A stretch of 64,000 bases of DNA. It comes from Tubulanus polymorphus. Taxonomy: Eukaryota; Nemertea; Palaeonemertea; Tubulaniformes; Tubulanidae. Positions within the stretch are counted from its first letter, which is position 1. Every line of letters begins with the position of its first letter. Both the position numbers and the translations under genes were made by a program. The stretch spans positions 1,555,001 through 1,619,000 of the forward strand of contig NC_134025.1 of assembly GCF_964204645.1 (NCBI RefSeq). The letters are read 5' to 3'. Under the pieces are notes generated by a model. That model saw nothing but the letters and a program-made list of their open reading frames with translations, had not been told where the DNA came from and searched no databases. This document shows positions 37,155 to 49,118 of the stretch, in pieces.

Positions 37155-37702
37155 CTAATGTCTATTTATTAATTGATGAGACCTGTTTTTCTGGGATATT
37201 TTGCTTACTTTTTGGGGTACATACCTCATTTATGTCTTAACAGAATGCCAAAAATCGCGGACAACAACTGAATATCCGATATATTTCCAGTTCTGTACCA
37301 ATTAGATGGATTGGCAAAAAGACTCCTTAAGTCCAGTTGAATGAGAGAGAAAATCCTCCATTTTGTCAAGTTTCTTGGATTTGAACATTGTTACCATGCC
37401 TACGCCACCCTGATTTAGTTGTTGAGACCCCACAAGAAAAATAACTTCATTTCGTAGGCATGGTGACAATGTAAAAATTCAAGAAATTTCACAAAATGGA
37501 GGATTTTCTCTCTCATTCAATTGGACTTAAGGAGTCTTTTTGCCAATCCATCTAATTGGTACTGAACTGGAAATATATCGGATATTCAGTTGTTGTCCGC
37601 GATTTTTGGCATTCTGTTAAGACATAAATGAGGTATGTACCCCAAAAATTAAGCAAAATATCCAAGAAAAACAGGTCTCATCCATTAATAAATAGACATT
37701 AG
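37155..37702. mobile_element. 548-bp foldback element, 250-bp inverted arms
   Basis: Arms 37155-37404 and 37453-37702 are near-perfect inverted copies of equal length around a 48-bp spacer. The ends read CTAATGTCTATTTATTAAT. The mismatches are scattered single bases, so the element is young. It encodes no protein. It is a foldback or MITE-type DNA element inserted in the presumed first intron of the gene that follows. A clear target-site duplication was not found. Confidence 0.85.
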
Positions 37703-37999
37703 GCCTTAAATATTCCAACAACCATTCCAAATCCAGCAACAAAAAATAAACAATAAATTTTAAGGCCTCGAAACAGAAGAATGGTAGTTCCCTGTATTCA
37801 GAGTCAATGAAAATGTATTTCTTGTTGCAGATAGATAGCCTAACCAATTTCAGGATAAGTACTTTTCATTCCTTTATTTATATACGTAGCCTAACTGTTT
37901 AATCCTGGCCCTGGCCACTGAGGGTGTATGCATTAGGTCTGGTCCCAGTTTCACTGAGCTAGTTAGCCAACAATTAAGCTGAGAAATTTTGTTAAGTGG

Positions 38000-38270
38000 C
38001 AATTCAGGGGCAGATCAGGAGAGTATACAGGGGTGTACACCCCTTAAAACTTTTAAGTCGCAATGAAATTTAAAGGAAAAATTAAAAATATCAACAAGTA
38101 TTTTTAAAAAGCTTATATTCCAAAACATGTTCTCTGTAGGCCTACTTCCAAAATATAGGTATTATGTTTTCTGATGATCTGGTGCCCTTTTGATTTTTAA
38201 TTATATATGATACTGATATGTATGCCCTATTTTGGGCTGCACCCCTCCCTGAATCAGTCTGCCTGCAATT
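38000..38270. mobile_element. MITE-like element related to ends at 9105-9148
   Basis: The left part reads CAGGGGCAGATCAGGAGAG and the right part reads CACCCCTCCCTGAATCAG. The right end matches GCCCCTTCCTGAATCAGACC at 9130-9149 and is preceded in both places by TGCCCTATTT(C/T)GGG. No transposase is encoded. Confidence 0.45.
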
Positions 38271-38719
38271 AAGAGGATGTTTATAGATAATTTGATTTAG
38301 AGGAATCTTTTAATTTAGTGCCTGATGTTAGGCCTTCCACAGCCTGGTAGAGGTGGTTTAGGTGAACAAGTTAGTCTTCACACTGCAGGACTTTTAGGTG
38401 AAGGTGAAACTGGCCCTTGTTTATGCATAGGCTACTGTGTGTGCACGCTTATCTTTATGCTTATTCAATTAGAATACCCATGTAGCTACCAAATAAGCAC
38501 CGCTTCAGAGGATTTTAGAAATTTTCACTTCAATAACACTGTGTTCTATTTTTGGGCACTAGCTACTATTATGCACAATTTTTTCAATCAATTCTATCAC
38601 ATTGATATACATATATGTGTCACTTCTTTTGCATGTAGTAGGGTCTTACAGTAACCAGTGTGCTCTCTCACACCTCCCTGTGATATTGGCCTGAGACTGA
38701 CAAATAATCTTTTTTGTAG

Positions 38720-39463
38720 CGTATTGGTCTCGTAGCAGACAGCATTTTAAAGTATGCTGGGCTAGATGGTGTAGGCTTATTTGAATGGACAAGGATCGTG
38801 TGCCCCGGAGGAACCATTGAAACATTGATGGAAGGTAATTTCTCGGTTCAGTACTGATTTATATTGTTCATTTTCATTGGGTTACTGATTAGTTGTATAT
38901 TACAGAATTGAAAAAGGTGAAGATGCTGAATGTGGAACAACTAATCGTCCATGTTGGAACAAATAATATGACGCGTGATGTCCCGCTTGAGATTGTTCTG
39001 CGAAGACACGTTGAATTAATTCGATTGTTGCTCTATAAATGTACTGGGACCATCATTGTACCAGCTCTTTTTCCTCGATGTGATGAGTAAGTATCAAGAA
39101 TAGATTTTTCTTGAAGTACTATATTTATGATCGATGTAATGATTTTTAAATTTCTTTCTTTTTTAAAGTTTCGATGCTGACACAAAAATATTTCATTACA
39201 ATGAAATGCTGCACCGCGAATGCTTTACACTTGGTGTAAAGTTCGTTGATTTTCACTTCTCAAGAGATCTCCTTTCACCGTAAGTAATCGTTTAATTTTA
39301 ATAAGCCCAGTAGGTTATGTGCATTTTTTCGCGATTTAAACTAACTTGTTTTTTTCTAAATTTTGTGATCTAGGACTGACTTGTTACACCCCAGCCGTAA
39401 GGGAAATCAGTTCATAAATAACAGGATAATGGAACTACTGCTATTGAAAAATGAAGATGAAAT
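38720..39463 (+). other. SGNH (GDSL-like) hydrolase domain, four exons
   Basis: Domain-level entry. Block I is VADSILKYAGL (Ser nucleophile kept, with Ala in place of the usual Gly before Asp-Ser). Block II is CPGGTIETL (Gly kept), block III is HVGTNN (Asn kept) and block V is DLLHPSRKGNQF (Asp and His kept). Fold and residues match the SGNH esterase family. Similar domains are known in ORF1 of some CR1-type retrotransposons. The substrate is unknown. Confidence 0.85.
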
Positions 39464-42400
39464 GTACGTAGAATTGCATTATTTTATCCAATTACCAGGT
39501 ATGCAAACTACATAAATTTTATGATTGTACTGGAAATAATGAATGATTCTTAATCAGGTGCCCTCAATACTTTCCATATGAGATTGAAAAGATGCAAAGA
39601 AGTAGAGCAGTCCATCGACGAAAGGTAATCATTTAGCATTGATATCCTAGAAAATGAATGATTTGCAATTAGTTTTTATAACTTGAATACGAAACCACTT
39701 TATTCAAAATCCTTGCATTGAATTAATGAATCATATTGATAGCTGATAGCAAAAAACAAATTGAAGGATGATCAAGCAAGAGCATGGGATGATTCAACAA
39801 TAGTGGTAAAGTTGTTTTCCTAAGTGATTTGTACGTGATTTATCTTTATAAAGTTAGATATATTTTAACAGTTTTTTGTATCCTTCAATCCAGTATAGCA
39901 GTTTTGACGTTGCGCATCATACAAGGAAACAATTCTGTTGTGAAGATCAAAGAGCCTTTTTCACATTCGACCAGGTACATATCATCTCAAGAACTTATGA
40001 TTTAATATTAGTTTGGTCACTTTTATTTCACAATTACCTAAAGGCTGTGCATGCACAAATCTGTCTTTTTTTTCCAGTACATGACTAAAATTGATGTGGC
40101 TGGTGTTGCTATTTGTTTAAAGCCTCAATTATTTACTCCTTTTTATCAGACTAAGAACGTGAGTAATATGTTTCTCGAAATGAAATTATAGAAATTCATT
40201 GGTATTGGTATGATTTATGCTGTAAAGCTTTGTTTTCATATTCAGGGATGCTACAATAGAAGTTGTCACAATACTAAAAGATTTAACAGAAAAAGGAAGT
40301 CAGTGGAACATGTAAGTTTGATGCCCTTTCTGCGAGATGCGGGTTCATTTTTGTTATTTTTGCTTAGATGTTGAAGCAAAAACAGATTAATGTGCTCTTC
40401 CACATTAGGTTATTCATCCACAGACGGATCCTGCTGACTCGACATGTTTTTGCGGAGTTGAATTCACCAATTGGAAAGATCTTCTAGACCATGTTAGTTT
40501 AAACCATACTGAAATGTAAGTACAACATAATTCAATTAATTTAGTACCTACAAATCTAAATGACTTAATGCAAATGACTCAGAGATACCCATGTTTTATG
40601 TTAGGCCTATATGGGTAATTTCATACTCTATCTATTCATATGTCTAAAAAAAGTGAGTTGATAATGTGTATTTCAGGCGGACAATGGAGGAAGAAGGAAA
40701 GGACGCGGCTTGTGACAATTTCTCGGAAGGAACGATAGAGGAAGCAGAAAAGATGCAGGAAGATAGTTCGAAAGAAAGGATAGAAAGATTAAAGATGCAG
40801 GAAGATAGCTGGATGGAAAACAAAAAACAGCTAAGTATCACAGGTGGTGGAGGTATCGAACCAATCATAATTGATGATAGTGATGAGAATGATTCTGATG
40901 ATGAACATGTATGTGAGACTCGATACAGGCTGCTATTCTATTGATCAGATTAATAGGTTTCTTTTCTTACATTATGCTAAAACCAAACAACAAGATCTTT
41001 TTGCCATGAATCTTTGGGTAAATAGTAAGCCTTTAAGCCCCACTGATTCAGTCGATTGGGAACAGATTCAAGCATTTTCAAATATGCTCTTTTCCTTAAA
41101 ACCCTCTCAACAATTTCCAGTTGGTAATAATAATAGCGTATCTGTATCAGAACTTCAGACGATGACTAATCAAAAATGGTTTGAAGGATCTGTGTTAAAT
41201 GCTTTTGCATCTATGATAAATGAACAGTACTGTAATATTCATGCATTTATGATGCCACTTACATTTGATGCTAAGAAATATGTTTCAAATTTATATAAAA
41301 GATTCGGTCCTAATCCACTCATAAGTTGTGATAAACTAATTTTTTTCCTGCATGTTGGCACCCAAAACGATTTCGTATTTCTAAATTCTTATGGACATGT
41401 TGTTGCCAATCATTATGCACTAGCAGTTTTTTACCCAAAAAGTAACAAACTGTGTTATGCTGATACACTAGCATGGGATTGTCCAAGGGAATTTAAAAAT
41501 CATTTAAGATCTGTTTTGAAAGGTTTGAATTGCCCTGATCCTGTTTATATCCACCTCCATGATCCTCATTTTGTTACTGAAAATTCAGTGCATGTATGTA
41601 GTAATAATTGTACTAGTTATTACCCACTCCAATCATGTTCATCTGTCTGTGGCCCTGCTACATTAATTGGTGCTTGCATTGCAACCTATTATGAAAAGGA
41701 TATTTCAAGTGTATTTTCATCTCCCAATGAATTATCTTATCTTAAGAACATTTCTAACTATTCTGATTTTGTTAGATTGATATTGATTAATTGGCTTATG
41801 AAACATCTAATTGATATTACTCAACTCTTCTCAAAGTCATCTCAACCTACTGCTAATAGTACTACTTTCTCTAAGATATCACGATTATCTCGCAGACAGA
41901 GACATAAACGATCAACTGAGTCAAATAATACACTAGCTAGTTCTGAATTAAAGATGTCAGACTCTTATATTGCCCCTAAAAAAAGCAAATCAGTCTTAAC
42001 TACAGCCAAATCTAAATCTACACCAATTTTGAATAATGAATCAACACTTGAATCTACACCAATTTCGAATTATGAATCTGCAGCAATTTTGACTAATGAA
42101 TCAACACCAATTTCGAATAGTGAATCTGCACCAATTCTGACTAATGAATCAACACCTGAATCAACACCAATTTCGAATAGTGAATCTGCACCAATTTTGA
42201 CTAATGAATCTACACCAATTTCGAATAGTGAATCTGCACCAATTTTGACTATTAAATCTACACCTGAATCTACACCAATTTCGAATAATGAATCTACACC
42301 TGAATCTACATCCTCAATTTTGAATCCTCAATCCTCATTAACTCTAAATTCAGCTGAACCATTAACTTCCCATATTAATGGTTCTAAAACTACTATCTCC

Positions 42401-45400
42401 CATCGCATCAGGAGAGGAAAGCATTATCTTGAAGTTGCTTTTCATTCAACTGGCAGTAAGACGAAGTATAAAAGTTTTCATTGTACAGACCAAGGTACAA
42501 ATGACCAGGTAGCCATTGACACTATCAAGAAATACCTCAACAACCAGAATCCACTTAGTGATGAATGGGTTGAAAATGGGGAAGTAATGACTGGTGCTGA
42601 CACAAAATATTATTTCGATAGATTCACTTTTGATTTTACAAAAACAGTTCGTCTGCATAAGAATGTGCGGCCTTCATTTGTTGGTAACCAGACAACGATG
42701 AAAGCTTCCTTAACATTAAAAAAGAATTGGCAAACCCATAGATTAGATAATAAATTTGAATTTATTGAGCCAATTGTTGAGGATACTTCTCAATTTGTGG
42801 CTGCAGAAATGCTCATAAAATGTTCGTCAAAGTCTTCAGTTTGTAAATCATCATGTGGATATTATCTTTCAAAGTTGAATATGTCCAGTAACATCACTAA
42901 TTGTCCCTCATGTCAAATTGACGTTGTTTTAAATGATAAACAATGTATTCATTGCTCCATTACCATGTCTAACAAATGGAGGAAAAATGCTGATGGTGAA
43001 ACACTTTGTTCCAACTGTTACAACTATAAGCTGAAGAATAAACGTGATCGTCCTGTGAAGTTAAGGCAGCAGTTTGAGCCAAAAAAATTAATTCACCCTC
43101 ATTTTATGTGTTATTGGGCAACAAAACTTGTATTATTTAGTACTGATTTATCCAAGTGGAGAATCTTCAGCAAACCACTTAATGGTCAATATCATGACAA
43201 TATTCCTTTACAAATTAAAAAGCGACCTAATTTATCTACTAGAGATAGATGGGATGAAAATAGAGTCATGATGAAAGCCACAGCAATGAAGGTTCTTTCT
43301 GCCACCAATGCTCACAATAACCTTCATGTATCAAATGTAAATGATGGCGCCGGTCATGACCATACCCTAGATCAAATTTCAAATAGATTGAAATATATTG
43401 ATAAATCTTCGATAAAATTACATATGAAATCTCAAGACGAAATACCTATTCTAAGTTCTGATTGGAGAAATACTGAAAAATTATTAGAGGGTAACTATGA
43501 ATCTGTCCTTTTATTTCAACGAGGGGATGCCACACTCAAACGTAATTATCACATTATTCTCTCTGATCCTCGTTCTCTGGAACATTTATCCAACTTTGGA
43601 CAATCTGTCATTGGTATTGACGTGAAACATGATTTCAATTCGTGGAAATTCAAAACTTCATTTGTAACTTTTGCAGACAACAAAAATGAAGGACGTATTG
43701 CTGCTGCATCAATTAGTAGTGATGAAGGGGGGGCTACTCATGCAACTACCATCCAGTTAGTTCTAGCCAATACACCATGTAAAGACGAAAAATGTAATCA
43801 TCCATCTGAATTCTATATATTTAATGATGGCAATGGTTTTTTCAGAATCAAGCCATGTTCATCAACATCTAGATTTTGTCCTTTTGTACAACATGATAAA
43901 GATGCAAGTCTAAAGCAAGGAGCATCTGACAATAATCTTAAATCAGTACTATGTAATTTTCATGTCCTGCAGTGTATTCGTCGCTTCATGAATGAAAATC
44001 AAGAACTTCGCTTATTTTGCAAGCCTCTAGAAACTGGTTTCAAATGCATTATGAGATCATGGGATGCTTCCTCTAGAACTGATATAGCCAATTCATTTAT
44101 TAGTTTTATTGAGAATGATATTTCTTTAGACCTTATGTCGCAAGATACAAAAACATTATTTATTGATTACCTAAAGAAGAATTGGTTTAATTCCCAAATT
44201 TGGTCTGATGCATTCAATGCTGAATCAATTTATCAGTCAGACCAATCTAACAGAAATAACCCTTTGCTATTAACTGATAATATTACTGAGCGCAAATTCA
44301 AACAAATAGATGATGTCTACTTAAGTGGACACCTAAATAAACTGATATCATCTTTTGTACGATTACTGTTTGAAAATGTTTTTAATGATGAGATCAAAGC
44401 GACAAATATGAACAATCTCCAATTTAAGCAACTTGACCAACGAGTTAAGAATATACGTCACCTTGAAAAGATAGAAAAGTGTTGCAAAAGAGCCTTTGAT
44501 TTATTACAGAATAATGAGATTTTAAAATATGATGAAGAAACTAATTGGTTTGTTGTGAAGAGTTCTTCACGAAAGAACTTAAATAGGTTAGAAGATAATG
44601 ATAATTTTTTCAATGGTGATACTCAATATACATTCAATCAGCTTGATGTTTTAGAAGAAAGATTCCCCGATAAAGTATCAATATCCGAGGAACATTCATA
44701 TGACATTTCAAAAAAATGCCGAAGGTACATAGGAAATTTAGATTCAATATCCAGTCGTATCTTATTCAATTACGTTATTACAATCGTTCCTGAAAATTGT
44801 CTTTCATACGTAGATGGTAATTGCCATTTAATCAATTTGAAACTAGGTATATGTACTTGTGAAGCTTTTATAATGATTGGACAACCATATTTTTGCAAAC
44901 ATCTTTTTGCCTGTTTTGCCCAAAAAAACAATATAACCACAACGAAGGCTTTAATTGATGCATATAAATTCCACATTGTGGAGCCTCTGCCAACTTACAA
45001 TTTTACTCGACAAAATATTTCTGTTTCATCTACCCTCATTGATAAGTTAAAAGATCATTCCCACATTGCTAGCTCGAATGATATCAATGCTGCTCGGAAA
45101 GGGCACATTCTAAGTATTTTACATAATGAAAGCCACTGTGGAATTAAGTTAATAAGCGGACGACCTGCCAAACGACAACCTCACAATATGGCTCATAGGC
45201 GTGCTGAGGGTCCAATCAAGGACAATCAGGTTGCCATAAACCTTCCTGAACTTGAAGTGATAGACCCTTACTGTCCTAAGGTTACAATGCCTAAAGATGC
45301 TGAGAATGCAAGACACGGAGGGCGAAAGATAATTAGACCTGCTAACAGAGGTGTATCCTTTTCTGCTATGGTTGAAAATGCTGCTATCAAACTAGGTAAA

Positions 45401-46183
45401 AAAGCTAAAATATCAGAAATTGAAACCATAGACTCCACTGATCCAGATCCTGGCAATGATATCGAATTTTCAGCAGATATTTTAAGTCAGAATAAATCAT
45501 CCTTACCAAAAAAATCAAAAGATACCAAACCAAAAGATATTAAGTCAATACCAGTTGTTAAAAATGACTCGAAGTCTGTTTTATTTGAAAAAAGTATTGT
45601 CTGTTCCTTTTGTATTAAAGACAAAATAAATCCTCCATATCTTTGTTCATGTCGCAGGGAACTAGATAGGCACATATCCACTTCTCATTCATCTTTGAAA
45701 CCTATCTCATGTGCTATTTGTTGGGCAGATGGGGTTATTAATTCATATGCAAGTGAAACATTCCTTCAAAAGCACATTCGTATTGAACATAATCATCATA
45801 AGAAAAAATCTATTGTAATCGATTATAATAATAGAGATGATTATCTCAACAGTTCTCCTATTACAGAAATCAATAATTCCAATTCTGAAAAAGAATTAGA
45901 AATTCTTATAGATCAACCTGGAAATGCAGGCCTCCAAAACCTAGCAAAATTGAAACTAGATAATCTTTTGTCATCAAAAGTTGAAAAAACCCCTTCTCGG
46001 TTAGTTGCTGAAACCTGCCCTGTCTGCCACAAAAACTGCAATGCTAATCCTAAGAAAAAGTCCACATTCTCAATTGAATGTGATAATTGCCATAGATGGT
46101 ATCATTGGAAATGTGCTCCAATCAATGAGGCTCCTCCTGAACATATCAGGTGGTTTTGTTTTCATTGTGACCCGATTTCCTAA
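38720..46183 (+). CDS. Multidomain transposase-like protein: SGNH hydrolase, C2H2, Ulp1-like protease, GATA finger, MULE DDE, SWIM, PHD
   Basis: Exons are 38720-38834, 38906-39086, 39169-39279, 39374-39463, 39558-39624, 39743-39805, 39894-39974, 40078-40158, 40246-40311, 40409-40515, 40677-40908 and 40949-46183. All join in frame for 2,142 codons plus an uncertain start. The order of parts is as follows. An SGNH hydrolase has VADSIL, CPGGT, HVGTNN and DLLHPSRKG. A C2H2-like finger (CFCG...HVSLNH) follows, then a coiled acidic segment with PIIIDDSDENDSDDE. Next is an Ulp1-like protease (NHYALAVF, YADTLAWD, QSCSSVCGPA), a Ser/Thr repeat, a GATA-type finger at 42944-43075 and an RNase H-fold transposase at about 43590-44330. 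A SWIM finger lies at 44852-44902, two C2H2-like clusters at 45600-45790 and a PHD finger at 46015-46172. The transposase words IGIDVKHD, LCNFHVLQCIRRF and DNITERKFK resemble MULE proteins. Introns of only 71-161 nt set it apart from its neighbours. It is probably an autonomous or recently domesticated transposon gene. Confidence 0.85.
40909..40948 (+). other. 40-nt gap with GT-AG ends that restores the reading frame
   Basis: The frame of exon 40677-40908 runs into a stop shortly after 40908, while the 5.2-kb frame is shifted by one. Removing exactly 40 nt that begin GTATGTGAG and end TTGATCAG joins GAA-CAT to ATT-AAT in phase. An intron this short is at or below the usual animal minimum and lacks a pyrimidine tract. 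A one-base frameshift, or a longer intron ending at 41029, are the alternatives. Confidence 0.5.
42010..42330 (+). repeat. Coding minisatellite, Ser/Thr-rich linker
   Basis: Within the long exon, units encoding STPISNSESAPILTNE-like blocks repeat about eight times, with occasional extra STPE inserts. It forms a flexible, probably disordered linker between the Ulp1-like protease and the GATA finger. Recent unit duplications are visible as identical stretches. Confidence 0.9.
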
Positions 46184-46929
46184 ATAGTTTGTATAGAATA
46201 TTATTGATCGGGTTTCGAATGAATCCCTGACGTTAGAAATATTTTCATTTCCCATGGTGAACGTAGAAGCCTATAATGACCGTCACTTAGTCACCTATAT
46301 ATTTACTCGATTATATATAAGGTTAAGAAGCGATGTATATGCACTGGTGTTTATAGTGCTCTATTTCAGGTTTTTTCTTTCAGGAAAATATATTTTGTGA
46401 ATAGATTACCGCTTGATTTTTTATGTTACAGGTTACTGCAAAATCATCAGTTATTGTGATGCGTGCCGATGTCTCTGGATGATTCTGACCATGTCTAGAA
46501 CTTCAACATCCTTGACTTATCATCAATTGGCAGCAGTATACATACATGCATGTTCAGAGAGTGTATGAAGAGAGTGTATGGACACATCAACCTCGGTTCA
46601 AGGCTGTCCCTGATTAAATTGTATAATCCATATATAATATATATAGATTGGTCCCATTTTAACTTACTCAACTGCTTGAATGTCTTGTTTGTTATTCGTA
46701 AATTTTCACTTATTCATTGATTGTTTCTGTAGAATTTTATATGTGATATATAAACGTGGAAACCAGGGCCCATTGCACTATGAAAGACACTTGACATTTT
46801 TTTGGGACAGATCTTTCTATATGTTTATGTCCTCGAGGCATCTGAAGTTAAGAAAATTCCCTTTGAAAACTGGAAATGACATAATGAAATAAGTTGTGGA
46901 ATGTTTACAAATGACAAAATGAATGAATT

Positions 46930-47820
46930 TTGCATTCCTAAGGCCCTATATATTTACTGCAGTTAGTCCTGTATGTCTTTTTTATCGCAATTTACTGTGG
47001 TTTATTCCTGTTTGTCCTGTATGTCTTTGTGATCGCGATCGCAATTCATTGGTTGCATTGTTTACTGTTAGTCCTGTATGTCTATCGCAATTAAGTTAGT
47101 CCTGTATGTCCTGTATGTCTTAGTTAATCGCAATTCATTGGTTGTTGAATTGTCTACTGTTAGTCCTGTATGTCCTGTGGTTTAGTCCTGTATGTCTTAG
47201 TTAATCGCAATTCGTTGGTTGAATTGTCTACTGTTAATCCTGTATGTCCTGTATGTCTATCGCAATTAAGTTAGTCCTGTATTTCTTAAATAATCGCAAT
47301 TCATTGGTTAATGAATTGTCTACTGTTAGTCCTGTATGTCCTGTGGTTTTGTCCTGTATGTCTTTGTGATCGCGATCGCAATTCATTGGTTGCATTGTTT
47401 ACTGTTAGTCCTGTATGTCTATCGCAATTAAGTTAGTCCTGTATGTCCTGTATGTCTTAGTTAATCGCAATTCATTGGTTGTTGAATTGTCTACTGTTAG
47501 TCCTGTATGTCCTGTGGTTTAGTCCTGTATGTCTTAGTTAATCGCAATTCGTTGGTTGAATTGTCTACTGTTAATCCTGTATGTCCTGTATGTCTATCGC
47601 AATTAAGTTAGTCCTGTTTGTCCTGTATGTCTTAGCTACGAGCAATTATCAAACTTGATAATTGCTCGTAGGTCTTAGTTAATCGCAATTCATTGGTTGC
47701 ATGGTTTACTGTTAAAGCTGTATGTTCTGTATCTCTATCGCAATTTCATTGGTTGCATTGTTTACTGTTAAAGCTGTATGTTCTGTATCTCTATCGCAAT
47801 TTCATTGGTTGAATTGTTAA
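46930..47820. repeat. Minisatellite with higher-order 337-bp period
   Basis: Short words GTCCTGTATGT, TCGCAATTCATTGGTTG and TGTCTACTGTTAGT are repeated many times. A larger unit beginning TCTTTGTGATCGCGATCGCA starts at 47024 and again at 47361, and the two stay nearly identical for about 250 bases, so a block has been duplicated as a whole. A perfect 17-nt-arm hairpin (CTACGAGCAATTATCAA) lies at 47636-47671. Confidence 0.9.
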
Positions 47821-47968
47821 CAGTCCTCTGTATGTACATGTAAAAATAATTAAGGTTCTGACAACAGGTTTGTAAAGTAATCAGCTATCTGTTTTGTCTA
47901 TCGTTGCTTAAATTGTTAACTGTTGTTTTAGAGTTCTGTATGTCTTTGTCGATCATTTTGTCTGCACT

Positions 47969-48210
47969 CAGGGGCGGATCCAGCATTTTGAAGGGGGGGG
48001 GGGCAAATGAAAGCAACAACAGATGGCTGTAAGCCATTCCAGAGCAAGCACCGATAACGCGAAGACCCTTCCTAAAAATTTTTTGGAAAAATAGATGCAA
48101 GCAGGTGCATTCTGAGCATTACTTAATAGAAAGATTTCATTCGGTTTTTACTCAGTAACGCATAGATTTGCGGCTACATCGGTAAAAATAGAGGGGTGGA
48201 TCCGCCACTG
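47969..48210. mobile_element. hAT-like MITE, 242 bp
   Basis: The left terminus is CAGGGGCGGATCCAGCATTT and the right terminus is GGGGTGGATCCGCCACTG, which are inverted copies of the CAGNGGCGGATCCA type end seen in many animal non-autonomous elements. There is no coding capacity. An 8-bp target duplication is not evident. Confidence 0.7.
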
Positions 48211-48868
48211 AATAGCTATTGTTTTGTGTAGGATTGTATCTGTGAATTAAGTAAAGTTACTTACTCCAGTCTGATGTTATTGCTTATTGCTCGTATTTTA
48301 TTGTTTTAAGTGTGCGAATACTTTTCTTAGATTTATGGAGATCAGGATGACGAGGGTTCGATTTGAACCAACAAATAAACAAAAACATTCAAACCTCAAA
48401 TTAATCCGTTTACTTGTCTTTATTTTTGGGGAACATTTTTTTACCTAGTTCAGATTTGATAACACAGTAGTCGCTTGTTCCAAAGCGATGTGCCGTTGAA
48501 GACAGACCTGAAGGTCTTTGCCGACAGCGATGCTATCTAGGATTTCAAAGGATGTGAAGAAGGTGCATCTTCGACAACCATAGTTTGCAGTTTTAACAAT
48601 TTAAAACAATAATAGTTTCATTAAACAACTTAAAATTTAAAGATTTAGTGGACTTACTGTTTAACTAGGGCAGGGATTTCTCGCAACCGTACATGATATA
48701 TACATACACTAGCAGTAAATACAATGTACTTCTAACCCTTATAAAACTTAAACTATTATTAGTTATTTTACAATTATTAAACGGCAACGTTGAAATGCGA
48801 TGTGCGCTCAGAGCGGCCGTAGTGATTTTGGCGTATTGTGGGATTCGAACCGCTCGGAATTTGTACTA

Positions 48869-48916
48869 GTGACGTCACTCGCCATCGACCAAAACAGGCT
48901 TTCAACCTTTTGCACT
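48869..48916 (-). promoter_or_regulatory. Conserved 45-bp block with CRE-like palindrome (copy 2, inverted)
   Basis: Inverted copy of 36494-36541 with about 95 percent identity over the core. It includes GTGACGTCAC, a perfect CRE palindrome. A GGGATTCGAACC word nearby (48840) resembles a pol III B box on the minus strand, which would fit a SINE-type origin. Confidence 0.4.
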
Positions 48917-49118
48917 TCAAGAACTGCAGAACTCTTCACAAAACTGTTACAAAGTGGTTTGAATGCTGTTAAAGTGGCTGATGCACGAGTAAGTATGATT
49001 TTGAGTATGTACAGTTTAGAATAGATAGTTGTCACGAGCTGTTATTAATTATTAATCAATGTGAAGTGAGAAGAGGTTGATCTCCAATTCGCGCGGGCCA
49101 ACAGGTAGTGACACAAAC

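Noticed and set aside
48800-49024. 74-codon open frame across the CRE-bearing block
   Set aside because: The shared part is a non-coding repeat also found inverted at 36494, and the frame is not kept there beyond about 15 codons.
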